Notes under the pieces: model-generated
What the model was told of the DNA's origin: nothing
Database searches by the model: none
What the model saw: only the letters and a program-made list of their open reading frames with translations
Assembly (NCBI RefSeq): GCF_000633455.1
Contig: NZ_AYMG01000010.1
Span: forward strand, 124,001-188,000
Direction of reading: 5' to 3'
DNA from: Pedobacter jeongneungensis
GTDB taxonomy: Bacteria > Bacteroidota > Bacteroidia > Sphingobacteriales > Sphingobacteriaceae
DNA: 64,000 nucleotides
Program-made: the position numbers and the translations under genes
Part shown: in pieces, positions 9,898 through 17,952 of the stretch
Position numbering within the stretch: position 1 is the stretch's first letter
Layout: every line of letters starts with the position of its first letter

Positions 9898-11604
9898 TTA
9901 GCGCAAAATGCTGTTAATCACGGCCTCTGATGCGGCTTCACAAAAGTCGATTCCAGAATAATCGGGGTTATAACCACCAATGTATGGAACGGCCATAATG
10001 TAAATTCTTTTGTTTGGAACACCCTTTTTATCGACCACCTGAAAATGATCATTTATCGTAATTCCGGGTACCTTTAAAAAGTAAGTATTGTCCTCTTCTT
10101 TGGTTACTAAATCGTTATTCTTTATTTCAGTTTTTCCACTTTCTGCAGATTTAAATTTTAATCTTGCAGGGCTCAGCGTTCCTTTATCGATCAGGCTTTT
10201 AAATGGAAAATCGTTAAAAGAAAGGTGCGGCTGACCGATGCAATCGACAAAGGTATCGAAGTGATTAACCGTTTTTTCACCGTTTATTTCGTAGTGATAA
10301 TCTGCACCGCCAGTTTTTAAAGGTTCTACTTTAGCATCATCTCCAACAGCAACAATACTCAATACGCCAGCTTCGTTTAAGGCTAACAACTCTCTGCACG
10401 AGCTTTGGGGTACAAATGCAATTACAATGGAAATTAAAGGCATTAATACTTTTTGAAGCCTTTCCATATCTTCTGCTGAAAGGTATTTTGCCGGATAATT
10501 CATCGCGAAACTTAAAACAGCCAGGGCTTCTTTCCAGTAAATGGATTTTCTCTTTTCAATGGATTTTTCGGCCTCATCATATTCTTTCTTAAAAAGATCG
10601 AAGGGTTCCATCTTTTCCCTATAGCCCATCATGGCCTCTACAAAGGCTTCGAGGTTCATTTCTTTGATTTGCTCATAAAAAAGCAGATCTTTTTTAATAA
10701 ACATTTCTTTGAAATTCTTTTCAAACACAAAATCTAAAGGTAAAAAGCCACCATTCTCGGCGATACTTTTATGAATTTCGGCTTTGCTCAATGTTTCATC
10801 TTTACCCAGGTGCGAATCTTCCAAATGAAACCTGATGGCCGGCAACAAACCGCTTCTTGAGTGCATCACGATTTTAAAACCTTTGCTTTCTAACCGATAG
10901 GAATAGGTTCCATCATCATTGTCTTCGAACTTTCCATTTTGCCTGGCTAGTGTTCTTAAGGCATCAATTGCCGTTAACGACGAACCCATAATGCCAACAG
11001 CATGGTTTAGTTTTAACTCAAGTTTTTTGGGAGGATATGGCGAATCGAAGTAATTAGGAATACTACCTTCATATTTCTTTGGCCAATTGTGCCCGGTACA
11101 GATTACAATCTGATCAAAATAGGATTTATCTTCATTTTGAACACATACCGCTACCTGATTATCTGCTGGCAAATCAATAATATCTTCTACCACACAGTTT
11201 AAATGAACATGGGTTTTAATACCTTTTTTTGCCGCAGCTTCTTTTAATAAATTAAATTGGGCAGATAGATACTCACCGAAAAATAACCTCGGCAATACTT
11301 TATACTCATTAAATTTCGCTTCGTTAATGTCAAACTTTTTTAAAATGGCCTTTGGCGCAATTTTTACCCAATCTTCAATAGAATTATAGATAATAGGGAT
11401 TTCATTGTCTGATACATTGGTAATATGCTCTACATTTGCCCCTTCGGCACTATAAGGCATTCCAGCACCCAAATAATCTTTACGTTCGAATATGCTGATT
11501 TCAAAATCAGTGCTTTCCGATTCTGTTAACCTTTTATACATGAAAAGACCACTTGGTCCGCCGCCGATGATGGCAATTTTCTTTTTTGCTGTTTTCGTAT
11601 CCAT
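9898..11604 (-). CDS. FAD/NAD(P)-binding oxidoreductase (NAD_binding_9-like)
   Basis: A 568-aa cytoplasmic protein, probably a flavin-dependent oxidoreductase. The N-terminus has a Rossmann dinucleotide-binding motif, IAIIGGGPSGLFMYKRL with GGGPSG at 14-19, followed by an acidic end-of-strand region (FERKDYLGAGMPYS). A second nucleotide-binding-like segment, HAVGIMGSSLTAIDALRTLA, is near residue 200. This layout fits the FAD-NAD(P)-binding (pfam13454-type) family, often annotated only as a conserved protein; substrate unknown. It is a single gene with a clear terminator and a repeat-rich spacer upstream. Confidence 0.8.
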   Translation of the reverse strand: MDTKTAKKKIAIIGGGPSGLFMYKRLTESESTDFEISIFERKDYLGAGMPYSAEGANVEHITNVSDNEIPIIYNSIEDWVKIAPKAILKKFDINEAKFNEYKVLPRLFFGEYLSAQFNLLKEAAAKKGIKTHVHLNCVVEDIIDLPADNQVAVCVQNEDKSYFDQIVICTGHNWPKKYEGSIPNYFDSPYPPKKLELKLNHAVGIMGSSLTAIDALRTLARQNGKFEDNDDGTYSYRLESKGFKIVMHSRSGLLPAIRFHLEDSHLGKDETLSKAEIHKSIAENGGFLPLDFVFEKNFKEMFIKKDLLFYEQIKEMNLEAFVEAMMGYREKMEPFDLFKKEYDEAEKSIEKRKSIYWKEALAVLSFAMNYPAKYLSAEDMERLQKVLMPLISIVIAFVPQSSCRELLALNEAGVLSIVAVGDDAKVEPLKTGGADYHYEINGEKTVNHFDTFVDCIGQPHLSFNDFPFKSLIDKGTLSPARLKFKSAESGKTEIKNNDLVTKEEDNTYFLKVPGITINDHFQVVDKKGVPNKRIYIMAVPYIGGYNPDYSGIDFCEAASEAVINSILR

Positions 11605-11841
11605 TTATAGTTGTATAATCTTAAAAAACAGAAATTGTTTTGTATATGATGGAATAACTCAGATAGTCGGGAGTCAGAGGTCCGAAGATGATGTTGCAGA
11701 AGAACAGCCCTAAATTATGGAAAATGTAAGATGGGTGATGGAATTGATTGACAATTGGGCATTGTGAGGCCAATACTCTTTCACTGTTGGTCATCCTGAG
11801 GGATAATTTATTGTCTCGCGTAAAAATTTCCTCGAGTTACC

Positions 11842-11961
11842 TTCATTTCGAGCGGACCCGATAGCTATCGGGTGCAACGCAGTCGAGAACCACGTAAGTG
11901 CTCAGCGAAGCTAAATCTGTCTAGATAGATCTCTCCACTTCGCTTAAGTCGGGATGATGAC
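11842..11961. repeat. Type C intergenic palindromic repeat carrying CCCGATAGCTATCGGG
   Basis: The element starts TTCATTTCGAG and ends GGGATGATGA, with internal ATCTGTCTAGATAGATCTC and CACTTCGCTTAAGTCGGG, so its arms are imperfectly self-complementary. It resembles the elements at 29348 and 36253. A perfect 16-base palindrome (11857-11872) is inserted in its left arm. Confidence 0.65.
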
Positions 11962-12041
11962 CAATTTTTAGAATTTTTCATTGGCAACACGATTGGGAAC
12001 CAAGGAGTGCTTATGAATAATCATAATGCAAGCGCTTTAAG

Positions 12042-12061
12042 ATTCCCGCATACGCGGGAAT
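12042..12061. repeat. Type D short palindromic repeat
   Basis: ATTCCCGCATACGCGGGAAT forms a perfect 8-bp stem with a short loop and is followed by GACGA. It is the same family as the copy at 34732. Confidence 0.7.
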
Positions 12062-12435
12062 GACGACCAAACTATTGGATTCCGTTAATGGAACGACGGC
12101 GAAAGATCTTTTTAAGGTGGATGATGGAATTGATTGACACGGAGACACGGAATGAGGGGCAATACTCTTTCGCGGTTGTCATCCCGAGTGTAGTCGAAGG
12201 ACCTTTTTAAGATCGAAATTCTAAGATAATATTGCAGAGAGATAGCTCAACTCTTTGCCCTCTGCCCCTTTCTATTTGTGTTCTCTATGGTTAAAATGAA
12301 TAAAATAACAAATCCCAAGAACCAATTATGATTACTGCTGTTAAAAGATGAATGAGTTATTATTAATGATTGAATTGTGAATGAAGGAATGAACCAATAA
12401 CCAATTGAACTAATGACCAATGAACTAATATACTA

Positions 12436-12996
12436 ATGAACGATTTAAAACTATATATGATTTTACTGGGCTCGAAAGCCCCAAAGCGAAATGTAGAGCA
12501 GCACGATTACTTCTTCGGCATCGCCCATTCACTTAAAGACCTCGTGCCCGAAATTAAAGCATTTTGGCCGGGAACAGGTACAAGCCTGCACATTGATGGC
12601 TGGCGGGAAGTAACCAAGGTTGATGATTATGAAATCAATATTAAGTTAAGAGATGAGCATACGCCGCCATCACTACATAAATTGTTCTTTATCAACCTGG
12701 GGGGCTATTTATCCAACAAATTATACGAACAGCACCATATTGTACTATCGGTGCACGATGAGCGTGCCAAAGCCATACAGGATGCGAAGAAAACGGTTTT
12801 TTTTAAAACCAATTCGATAAAAGGTGCCAATTCGCATATCGACGAAAAATATGGCATCGATGTAGATGATATATATAAAATTGAGGATATTTTAAGTGAA
12901 GAGGCGAAACAGAAATACCATATCGAAATAAAACCATCTTCAGAATTACCTGAAGATGAGATTCATTTAGGCTATTTTAAGTTGGAGAAACTTTAA
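12436..12996 (+). CDS. DUF1543-family protein
   Basis: A 186-aa soluble protein resembling DUF1543. It starts MNDLKLYMILLGSKAPKRN and contains EQHDYFFGIAHSLKDLVP and FWPGTGTSLHIDGW, the Gly/His-rich pattern I associate with that family. There is no signal peptide or membrane segment. Function is unknown. The ATG lies at the end of a low-complexity stretch rich in ATG and TAA triplets. It converges on the next gene with only 3 bases between stops. Confidence 0.75.
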   Translation: MNDLKLYMILLGSKAPKRNVEQHDYFFGIAHSLKDLVPEIKAFWPGTGTSLHIDGWREVTKVDDYEINIKLRDEHTPPSLHKLFFINLGGYLSNKLYEQHHIVLSVHDERAKAIQDAKKTVFFKTNSIKGANSHIDEKYGIDVDDIYKIEDILSEEAKQKYHIEIKPSSELPEDEIHLGYFKLEKL

Positions 12997-12999
12997 CGA

Positions 13000-13791
13000 T
13001 TATTTTTTAACGAGACTTTTTAACCAAACCACCAGATCATATGCAGCTTTATCGTTTTCGAAGCCCATTTCCTTTGGTAAACGGCCATTTACATATTCAT
13101 TGTACAACCATGGGTCGGCAATGGCAATCACATTTCCTTTACCAAATTTGGTGGATGCAATAACCGTTGCACCGGCAGCATTTTTCAATACCGGTTTTGC
13201 CCCGTTTTTGGTATCGATAGAACATACATCTTTCATGAATATTTTTTTGGCCGTTTTAAACACCGGATTATTTTTGATCACGATGCCGCCATCTTCAAAA
13301 TGTGCATCATCAATTACATGGTTCTGCATTTCGTTCGTAAAATGCATGCCAAATACATTGGCTAGTTTATTAAAATGCGGCAATTCTACATTTGCGCTAT
13401 CATTGGCAAACATCACCAATACCCCACCCTGCTTTACCCATGCAGAAATTGCAGCAATATGATCAGCCTCTATGTAATTTGGTTTAGGGTTTTCTTTCGG
13501 ACGATCGGGATCTACAATTAAGTAAACATCACTTCCTTTTAAATTGGCCGATGTTGGTGCTGCTTCAAGCGAATCTAATTTAAAACCTTCTTTCTTAAAC
13601 ACATTGCCAAGAATAGAAAAACCACTCATTGCCTGTTCACTCCACAGGTAATGAAAACGGACCTCTTTACCTTGTTTATCCTTACGGGTTTCGCGGTTAA
13701 AAAAATAATCAAGTGTAACGGTTTGTGCACTCGCCAAAATAGATGAACCTGTTAAAAGCCCAAGCAAACAAAATCTAAAAAGTAGTTTCAT
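13000..13791 (-). CDS. Secreted DUF4350 / glutamine-amidotransferase-like protein
   Basis: A 263-aa protein with a signal peptide (cleavage near LASA-QTV at 23-24). The body has the fold pattern of DUF4350 or ThuA-like domains: SDVYLIVDPDRP, then AAISAWVKQGGVLVMFANDS, then a C-terminal KFGKGNVIAIADPWLYNEY. Related domains occur next to or fused to sugar-degrading hydrolases in Bacteroidota, where they are thought to bind rather than cleave. It probably acts in the periplasm. The nucleophile Cys of true amidotransferases is not evident. Confidence 0.65.
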   Translation of the reverse strand: MKLLFRFCLLGLLTGSSILASAQTVTLDYFFNRETRKDKQGKEVRFHYLWSEQAMSGFSILGNVFKKEGFKLDSLEAAPTSANLKGSDVYLIVDPDRPKENPKPNYIEADHIAAISAWVKQGGVLVMFANDSANVELPHFNKLANVFGMHFTNEMQNHVIDDAHFEDGGIVIKNNPVFKTAKKIFMKDVCSIDTKNGAKPVLKNAAGATVIASTKFGKGNVIAIADPWLYNEYVNGRLPKEMGFENDKAAYDLVVWLKSLVKK

Positions 13792-13977
13792 AAAATCGTA
13801 ATATGATTAGAAAACCAAAAATATAAATTAAAAGGGCAATCAATCCATTAGCACACAAATTTCAACCATATTGATAGATTTTTAATCCAGATCGAATTTT
13901 GCAACTGTTTGCCAACATGGTTGATATCAATAAAAGTTTTATGCTGATGAACGGTTGTTTGTGTTGTATCTGGCATT

Positions 13978-14307
13978 TTAATGTGATGTTGATTTAGAAA
14001 AAACATTCAGTACCACTACTCCGGCAACAATCAAACTAATGCCTATAATAGCAGGAAGGTCTAATTTATTTTTAAAAACCACAACAGATATAATGGCTGT
14101 TAAAACAATCCCCAATCCACCCCAAATGGCATAAGCAGTACCCAGTGGGATCGATTTTAAAGCAATAGACAGGAAGTAGAAACAAAGCAGATAAGCCACA
14201 ACAGTAACAGTCGATGGAATGAGTTTAGTAAACTGATTGCTTGCATTTAAAAAGCTCGAACCGATTACCTCTGAAATAATGGCCAGGGACAGGAAAAGAT
14301 ATTTCAT
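13978..14307 (-). CDS. SMR-family multidrug efflux protein
   Basis: A 109-aa inner-membrane protein with four hydrophobic helices, the usual size of EmrE/SugE-type small multidrug resistance transporters. The membrane-embedded Glu13 (AIISEVIGSSF) corresponds to Glu14 of EmrE, and the GTAYAIWGGLG motif supplies Tyr59 and Trp62. It would export cationic compounds by proton exchange. Its ATG is 2 bases after the stop of the TetR gene, so the two are co-transcribed and the regulator probably controls the pair. Confidence 0.9.
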   Translation of the reverse strand: MKYLFLSLAIISEVIGSSFLNASNQFTKLIPSTVTVVAYLLCFYFLSIALKSIPLGTAYAIWGGLGIVLTAIISVVVFKNKLDLPAIIGISLIVAGVVVLNVFSKSTSH

Positions 14308-14309
14308 AC

Positions 14310-14855
14310 TTAAAGTTTTATAAGTGTTTCTAAAATCTGTTGCTTTTTTTGATCGCTGATATCGTAAACCCCAAGGTTATCCGAATACCATAGCCCATCA
14401 GCAACGAGCATCACAATCAGGTGTTTTATACCTTGTTCGCCATCATCACCATTGCCAATATGCAAACTAAACCATTCATCCCAGCCTTTACGGTATTCCG
14501 GATTAACGAGAATCACCTGAGTAATGATTTTCATCGTCCTCCTGTAAAAAAGGTCGTTACTTTTACCAATAATAAAACGCAGATAAGCTAAACTTCCTAC
14601 TTCCTTACCCGATAACTTCTTTTCTTCTACAATCCATTCGGTTAGTTCGGCAAGGCTCTGGTTCATCAGTTCTTTAAGCAATTCTTCTTTGTTCCGGAAA
14701 TGATGGATAATCCCACCCTTGCTCAAACCCGTTTTATCGGCAATGGCCTGAAAAGTAACACGGTGCCAATCTGATGCACCAATTTCTGCAGCCGCAGCCA
14801 AAATGAGCTGTTTGCTTACTTCAGGCTCCTTTTTTCTTTTGTAGGGATTTTCCAT
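14310..14855 (-). CDS. TetR/AcrR-family transcriptional regulator
   Basis: A 181-aa regulator. The N-terminal helix-turn-helix is clear: TFQAIADKTGLSKGGIIHHF at about 34-53, followed by RNKEELL. The C-terminal ligand domain is variable, as usual. It is first in an operon with the SMR efflux gene and diverges from an 81-aa small gene, so autoregulation and drug-responsive control of the pump are likely. A 7+9+7 inverted repeat in the divergent spacer is the best operator candidate. Confidence 0.9.
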   Translation of the reverse strand: MENPYKRKKEPEVSKQLILAAAAEIGASDWHRVTFQAIADKTGLSKGGIIHHFRNKEELLKELMNQSLAELTEWIVEEKKLSGKEVGSLAYLRFIIGKSNDLFYRRTMKIITQVILVNPEYRKGWDEWFSLHIGNGDDGEQGIKHLIVMLVADGLWYSDNLGVYDISDQKKQQILETLIKL

Positions 14856-14885
14856 TATTCAAAGATACCGAACATATGGTTTGTT

Positions 14886-14908
14886 TGCAAATTATTATTA
14901 TATTTGCA
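14886..14908. promoter_or_regulatory. Inverted repeat TGCAAAT-N9-ATTTGCA, candidate TetR operator and promoter
   Basis: A perfect 7-base inverted repeat with a 9-base AT spacer in the TetR/81-aa divergent spacer. It overlaps TATATTTG (14899-14906), which matches the Bacteroidota -7 element TAnnTTTG for the rightward gene, so a bound regulator would block that promoter. Confidence 0.5.
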
Positions 14909-14937
14909 TTGCAAAATTCACAAATCAGTTCGAAAAT

Positions 14938-15183
14938 ATGTCTACCTATATTACCATCATCTCCACCGTCATCGAAACTTCTAACGATACAAGTCTTATT
15001 GCACTGGCCATTGCAGGGCTGGATGATGTTTCTGAATGGTCAATCGATCTGGAAGACTGCGATAAAGTAATCCGAATTGTTTCAACACAAGATATCGGGA
15101 TTGAATGCTGCGAAAAACTGGCACTATTAGGGATAAAAGCATCAGTAATGCAGGTTTTTGATGATCGTTATCTTTTAATGTAA
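14938..15183 (+). CDS. Small conserved-looking protein of unknown function (81 aa)
   Basis: The protein begins MSTYITIISTVIE and ends DDRYLLM. It has an alternating beta-alpha pattern (DKVIRIVSTQDIG, ECCEKLALLGIKASVMQVFD) that recalls small ferredoxin-fold or HMA-like proteins, but no CxxC metal motif is present; a Cys-Cys pair is. An earlier in-frame ATG lies 57 bases upstream but falls inside the putative promoter and operator, so I chose the later start. Its neighbour is a divergent TetR-SMR pair. Function unknown. Confidence 0.6.
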   Translation: MSTYITIISTVIETSNDTSLIALAIAGLDDVSEWSIDLEDCDKVIRIVSTQDIGIECCEKLALLGIKASVMQVFDDRYLLM

Positions 15184-15196
15184 GGTAAGCATGGCG

Positions 15197-15272
15197 GCAG
15201 ATGTTACCATCTGCTGCTCTCCAGGTTTAACTAATGAATGGTCTAAACCTGTCAGATGGTAACATCTGACAG
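15197..15272. repeat. Nested palindromic repeat, probable bidirectional terminator
   Basis: It consists of two hairpins, GCAGATG-TTAC-CATCTGC and CTGTCAGATG-GTAA-CATCTGACAG, whose cores are reverse complements of each other. Between them, CAGGTTTA and TAAACCTG also pair. The whole can fold as one cruciform or as two hairpins. It sits between convergent genes, consistent with a bidirectional terminator made from a mobile palindromic repeat. Confidence 0.7.
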
Positions 15273-15282
15273 CACGAAAAAG

Positions 15283-15912
15283 CTAACTGTTTATGCCCAT
15301 GGCATACAATATAATGTTTACACCGAATTTGGTATTATCTTCAGCTAAAAAGCGTTTATTTCTGAAATCATAATCCCATTCACAGCCATAATCTTTATTG
15401 CTGTACAACACCCCGATCCGGTTGTTAATGGTGATGGCTTTAAGGTAATCGTGTACCAGATCATCACCCCAGCCGTTTAACTCAAAAGAAGTTGTGGGAG
15501 GACCTTTCTCAAACTTGAAAAAAGAATTGTAAATGCCATGGTTGTTGGGGATCTTTTTCAGCGCCTGCGGCCCGAACAGGTTACTCATCTGCGTTTCAAA
15601 CGAACGGGCAAATAAGCCGTCGATATCATGATTGCAATCGTCAACAAAAACGAAGCCTCCATTATGCACATAAGTTTTAAAATTTATGGCTTCCTGCTGG
15701 CTAAATTGCACCAGTTTATGCCCGCTTAAATAGCAGAAGGGGTATTTAAATAAATCGCGACTGCTTAACTCTACAATCTTCTCTTCTTCATCCAAAGGAA
15801 TGGTGGTATATTCCAGAAGAGAATTTAAGAGATTAGACGGCATGCGCTGATCGGTATCCCAATCACCTGAATTATATTTTAACCTCGCAAATGTAAATTT
15901 TGCTCTTTGCAC
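15283..15912 (-). CDS. DUF4159-family protein
   Basis: A 209-aa protein resembling DUF4159. It starts with FTFARLKYNSGDWDTDQRMP and has HNGGFVFVDDCNHDID in the middle, similar to the ThuA/GATase-like fold of this family. There is no N-terminal signal peptide in this copy. In many Bacteroidota the DUF4159 gene accompanies MoxR-DUF58-BatA genes, and here it diverges from that operon with about 110 bases between, supporting a joint role. Biochemical function unknown. Confidence 0.8.
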   Translation of the reverse strand: MQRAKFTFARLKYNSGDWDTDQRMPSNLLNSLLEYTTIPLDEEEKIVELSSRDLFKYPFCYLSGHKLVQFSQQEAINFKTYVHNGGFVFVDDCNHDIDGLFARSFETQMSNLFGPQALKKIPNNHGIYNSFFKFEKGPPTTSFELNGWGDDLVHDYLKAITINNRIGVLYSNKDYGCEWDYDFRNKRFLAEDNTKFGVNIILYAMGINS

Positions 15913-16024
15913 AGCATAAAATTACCTTCATTTTTTATTAAATCAGTTTTTTATCCTAATTATCGTGTAAATTTTTTGATATTTTTTCTTTTTAGCTAAA
16001 AACTATCTGCCAATATGCGCTATA

Positions 16025-17062
16025 TTGAAGCACCATATCGTCAAACTAAAAAAACCAACCATTTTGGAGCGTTCAGAAAGCAACCTAAAAATATTGATCG
16101 ATAAGATCTCCCTGTTAAAAAGCGAAATACAGAAAGTAATTGTAGGTCAGGATGTGATCATTGAAGAAATGCTGATTGCATTAATGGCCGGCGGGCATTG
16201 CCTGCTGGAAGGTGTGCCGGGTTTGGCAAAAACTTTAATGGTGAGGACCATGTCGCAGGCTTTAGATCTTTCTTTCAGGAGGATCCAGTTTACACCCGAT
16301 TTAATGCCTACCGATATTGTGGGCACCGAAATACTTGAAGAAGACCATGTAACCGGAAAACGCTTTTTTAAGTTTAACCAAGGTCCGTTGTTTGCCAATA
16401 TCATTCTGGCAGATGAGGTGAACAGAACTCCACCCAAAACGCAATCGGCCTTACTGGAGGCCATGCAGGAATTTGAGGTAACCTACGGCGGACAAACCTA
16501 TCCTTTAGATCGTCCTTTTTTTATTTTGGCTACCCAAAATCCGATCGAACAGGCCGGAACCTATCCCCTGCCCGAAGCACAGTTAGACCGTTTTCTGTTA
16601 TATATTAAAATCGGTTACCCTACCGCAGCCGAGGAAACACAAATTTTAAGCAGTACCACAGGCAGCAAAAAAGCGGTAATCAACCCGATTATCGGTGCAG
16701 AAGAAATTAAGGAATTACAGGCCATTACCCGTGAAGTTAACATCAGCGATGATCTGATTACTTATGTTAGTGACCTCATCCGTGCTACACGCCCTGATAC
16801 CACAACAGTAAGCTTCGTAAAAGAATGGGTACGTTGGGGGGCTGGTCCGCGGGCTGGGCAAGCCTTAATTTTAACAGCCAAAGCAAGAGCCTTATTTAAA
16901 GGCAGATACGCAGTAATTTTAGAAGATTTACAGGCCATGGCTTATCCGGTACTGCGCCATAGGGTATTAATGAACTTTAAGGCAGAGGCCGAAAATGTGT
17001 CATCAGATAAGGTTACAGAGGAACTGATTAAAGCCATTTCGAAACCAAAAGCGAATATTTAA
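16025..17062 (+). CDS. MoxR-family AAA+ ATPase
   Basis: A 345-aa cytoplasmic ATPase of the MoxR class, which acts as a chaperone for vWA-domain partners. It has Walker A GVPGLAKT (63-70), then IQFTPDLMPTDIVGTE, Walker B region IILADEVNRTPPKTQSALLE, and sensor ATQNPIEQAGTYPLPEAQLDRF. No ATG fits the N-terminus: the frame is open upstream, and the best start is a TTG (LKHHIVKL...), with a later TTG (LERSESNL) as alternative. Its TAA overlaps the ATG of the DUF58 gene as TAATG, so translation is coupled. Confidence 0.93.
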   Translation: MKHHIVKLKKPTILERSESNLKILIDKISLLKSEIQKVIVGQDVIIEEMLIALMAGGHCLLEGVPGLAKTLMVRTMSQALDLSFRRIQFTPDLMPTDIVGTEILEEDHVTGKRFFKFNQGPLFANIILADEVNRTPPKTQSALLEAMQEFEVTYGGQTYPLDRPFFILATQNPIEQAGTYPLPEAQLDRFLLYIKIGYPTAAEETQILSSTTGSKKAVINPIIGAEEIKELQAITREVNISDDLITYVSDLIRATRPDTTTVSFVKEWVRWGAGPRAGQALILTAKARALFKGRYAVILEDLQAMAYPVLRHRVLMNFKAEAENVSSDKVTEELIKAISKPKANI

Positions 17063-17949
17063 TGAGTAAACTGCTCGATCCTAAAATATTGATGGCCATT
17101 AAAGACCTTTCATTATCGGCTAAAATGACGATTGATGGGTTTATGAACGGCATTAATAAAAGTACTGTAAAAGGGCCAGGATTGGAGTTTAGCCAATACA
17201 GAAGTTACCAGCCCGGTGACGACCTGCGTTCGCTCGATTGGAAAATGTTTGCCCGTTCCGACCGTTATTACATCCGCGAATCGGAGGTGGAAACGAATAT
17301 TGCCGTACGCATATTAATTGATGCCAGTGCTTCTATGAACCATAGCGATGGTGATTTTACCAAAATAGACTACGCTAAATACCTTGGTGCATCTTTGGCC
17401 TACCTCGCCAATTTGCAAGGTGATGCGATTGGTTTGTATGTACTGAAAAACTCCGGCATTTTTTCGATGACACCCAAACAGGATTATCAGCATTTGGCCC
17501 GATTATTTTACCAGTTGGAGCAGATTAATCCCGACGGAAAATTTACCAAACCCATTCATTATAAAGAACTGTTTGCCGGTGCCCAAAAACGTGAACTATT
17601 GATTTTTGTAACCGATCTCTATCAAACTGATGATGAAATTATCAAACTGTTAGATACATTGAATACCCTTCGGCACGAAATTGTAGTTTTTCATGTGGTC
17701 TCCAGAAACGAGCTCGATCTGGATTTTAAAGGATTTAGCACTTTCGAAGACCTGGAAACAGGAGAAACCATTCAGATTGATCAGGCAAAAGCCAGGGTTG
17801 CATACAAAAACAAGCTTACAGCCTATTTTGAGGAAACAAGGATTAAAATGCTTGATGGAAGAATCTTTTATCGAACCATTTGTACCGATGAACCTTTAGA
17901 TCTGGCTTTGAGAGATTTTTTAAAACAAAGAAGTAAACTTAGAATTTAA
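17062..17949 (+). CDS. DUF58-domain protein (vWA-like MoxR partner)
   Basis: A 295-aa protein with the DUF58 signature YQPGDDLRSLDWKMFARSD near residue 50-68, then RESEVETNIAVRILIDASASMN, a vWA-like beta strand with a D-x-S-x-S metal site. DUF58 proteins work with MoxR ATPases, often in envelope-stress or complex-maturation pathways, and usually lie at the inner membrane face; no transmembrane segment is present. Start and stop overlap or abut its neighbours in the operon. Confidence 0.9.
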   Translation: MSKLLDPKILMAIKDLSLSAKMTIDGFMNGINKSTVKGPGLEFSQYRSYQPGDDLRSLDWKMFARSDRYYIRESEVETNIAVRILIDASASMNHSDGDFTKIDYAKYLGASLAYLANLQGDAIGLYVLKNSGIFSMTPKQDYQHLARLFYQLEQINPDGKFTKPIHYKELFAGAQKRELLIFVTDLYQTDDEIIKLLDTLNTLRHEIVVFHVVSRNELDLDFKGFSTFEDLETGETIQIDQAKARVAYKNKLTAYFEETRIKMLDGRIFYRTICTDEPLDLALRDFLKQRSKLRI

Positions 17950-17952
17950 ACG

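Larger units (their letters stand above)
11605..12435. other. Repeat-rich intergenic region
   Basis: This 831-base spacer holds no convincing gene. It contains a type C palindromic repeat with an inserted 16-base palindrome, a short type D palindrome, and a partial GTCATCCCGA element near 12178. Its last ~90 bases are low-complexity and made of degenerate AATGAACCAAT-like units that end at the start of the DUF1543 gene. Confidence 0.6.
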
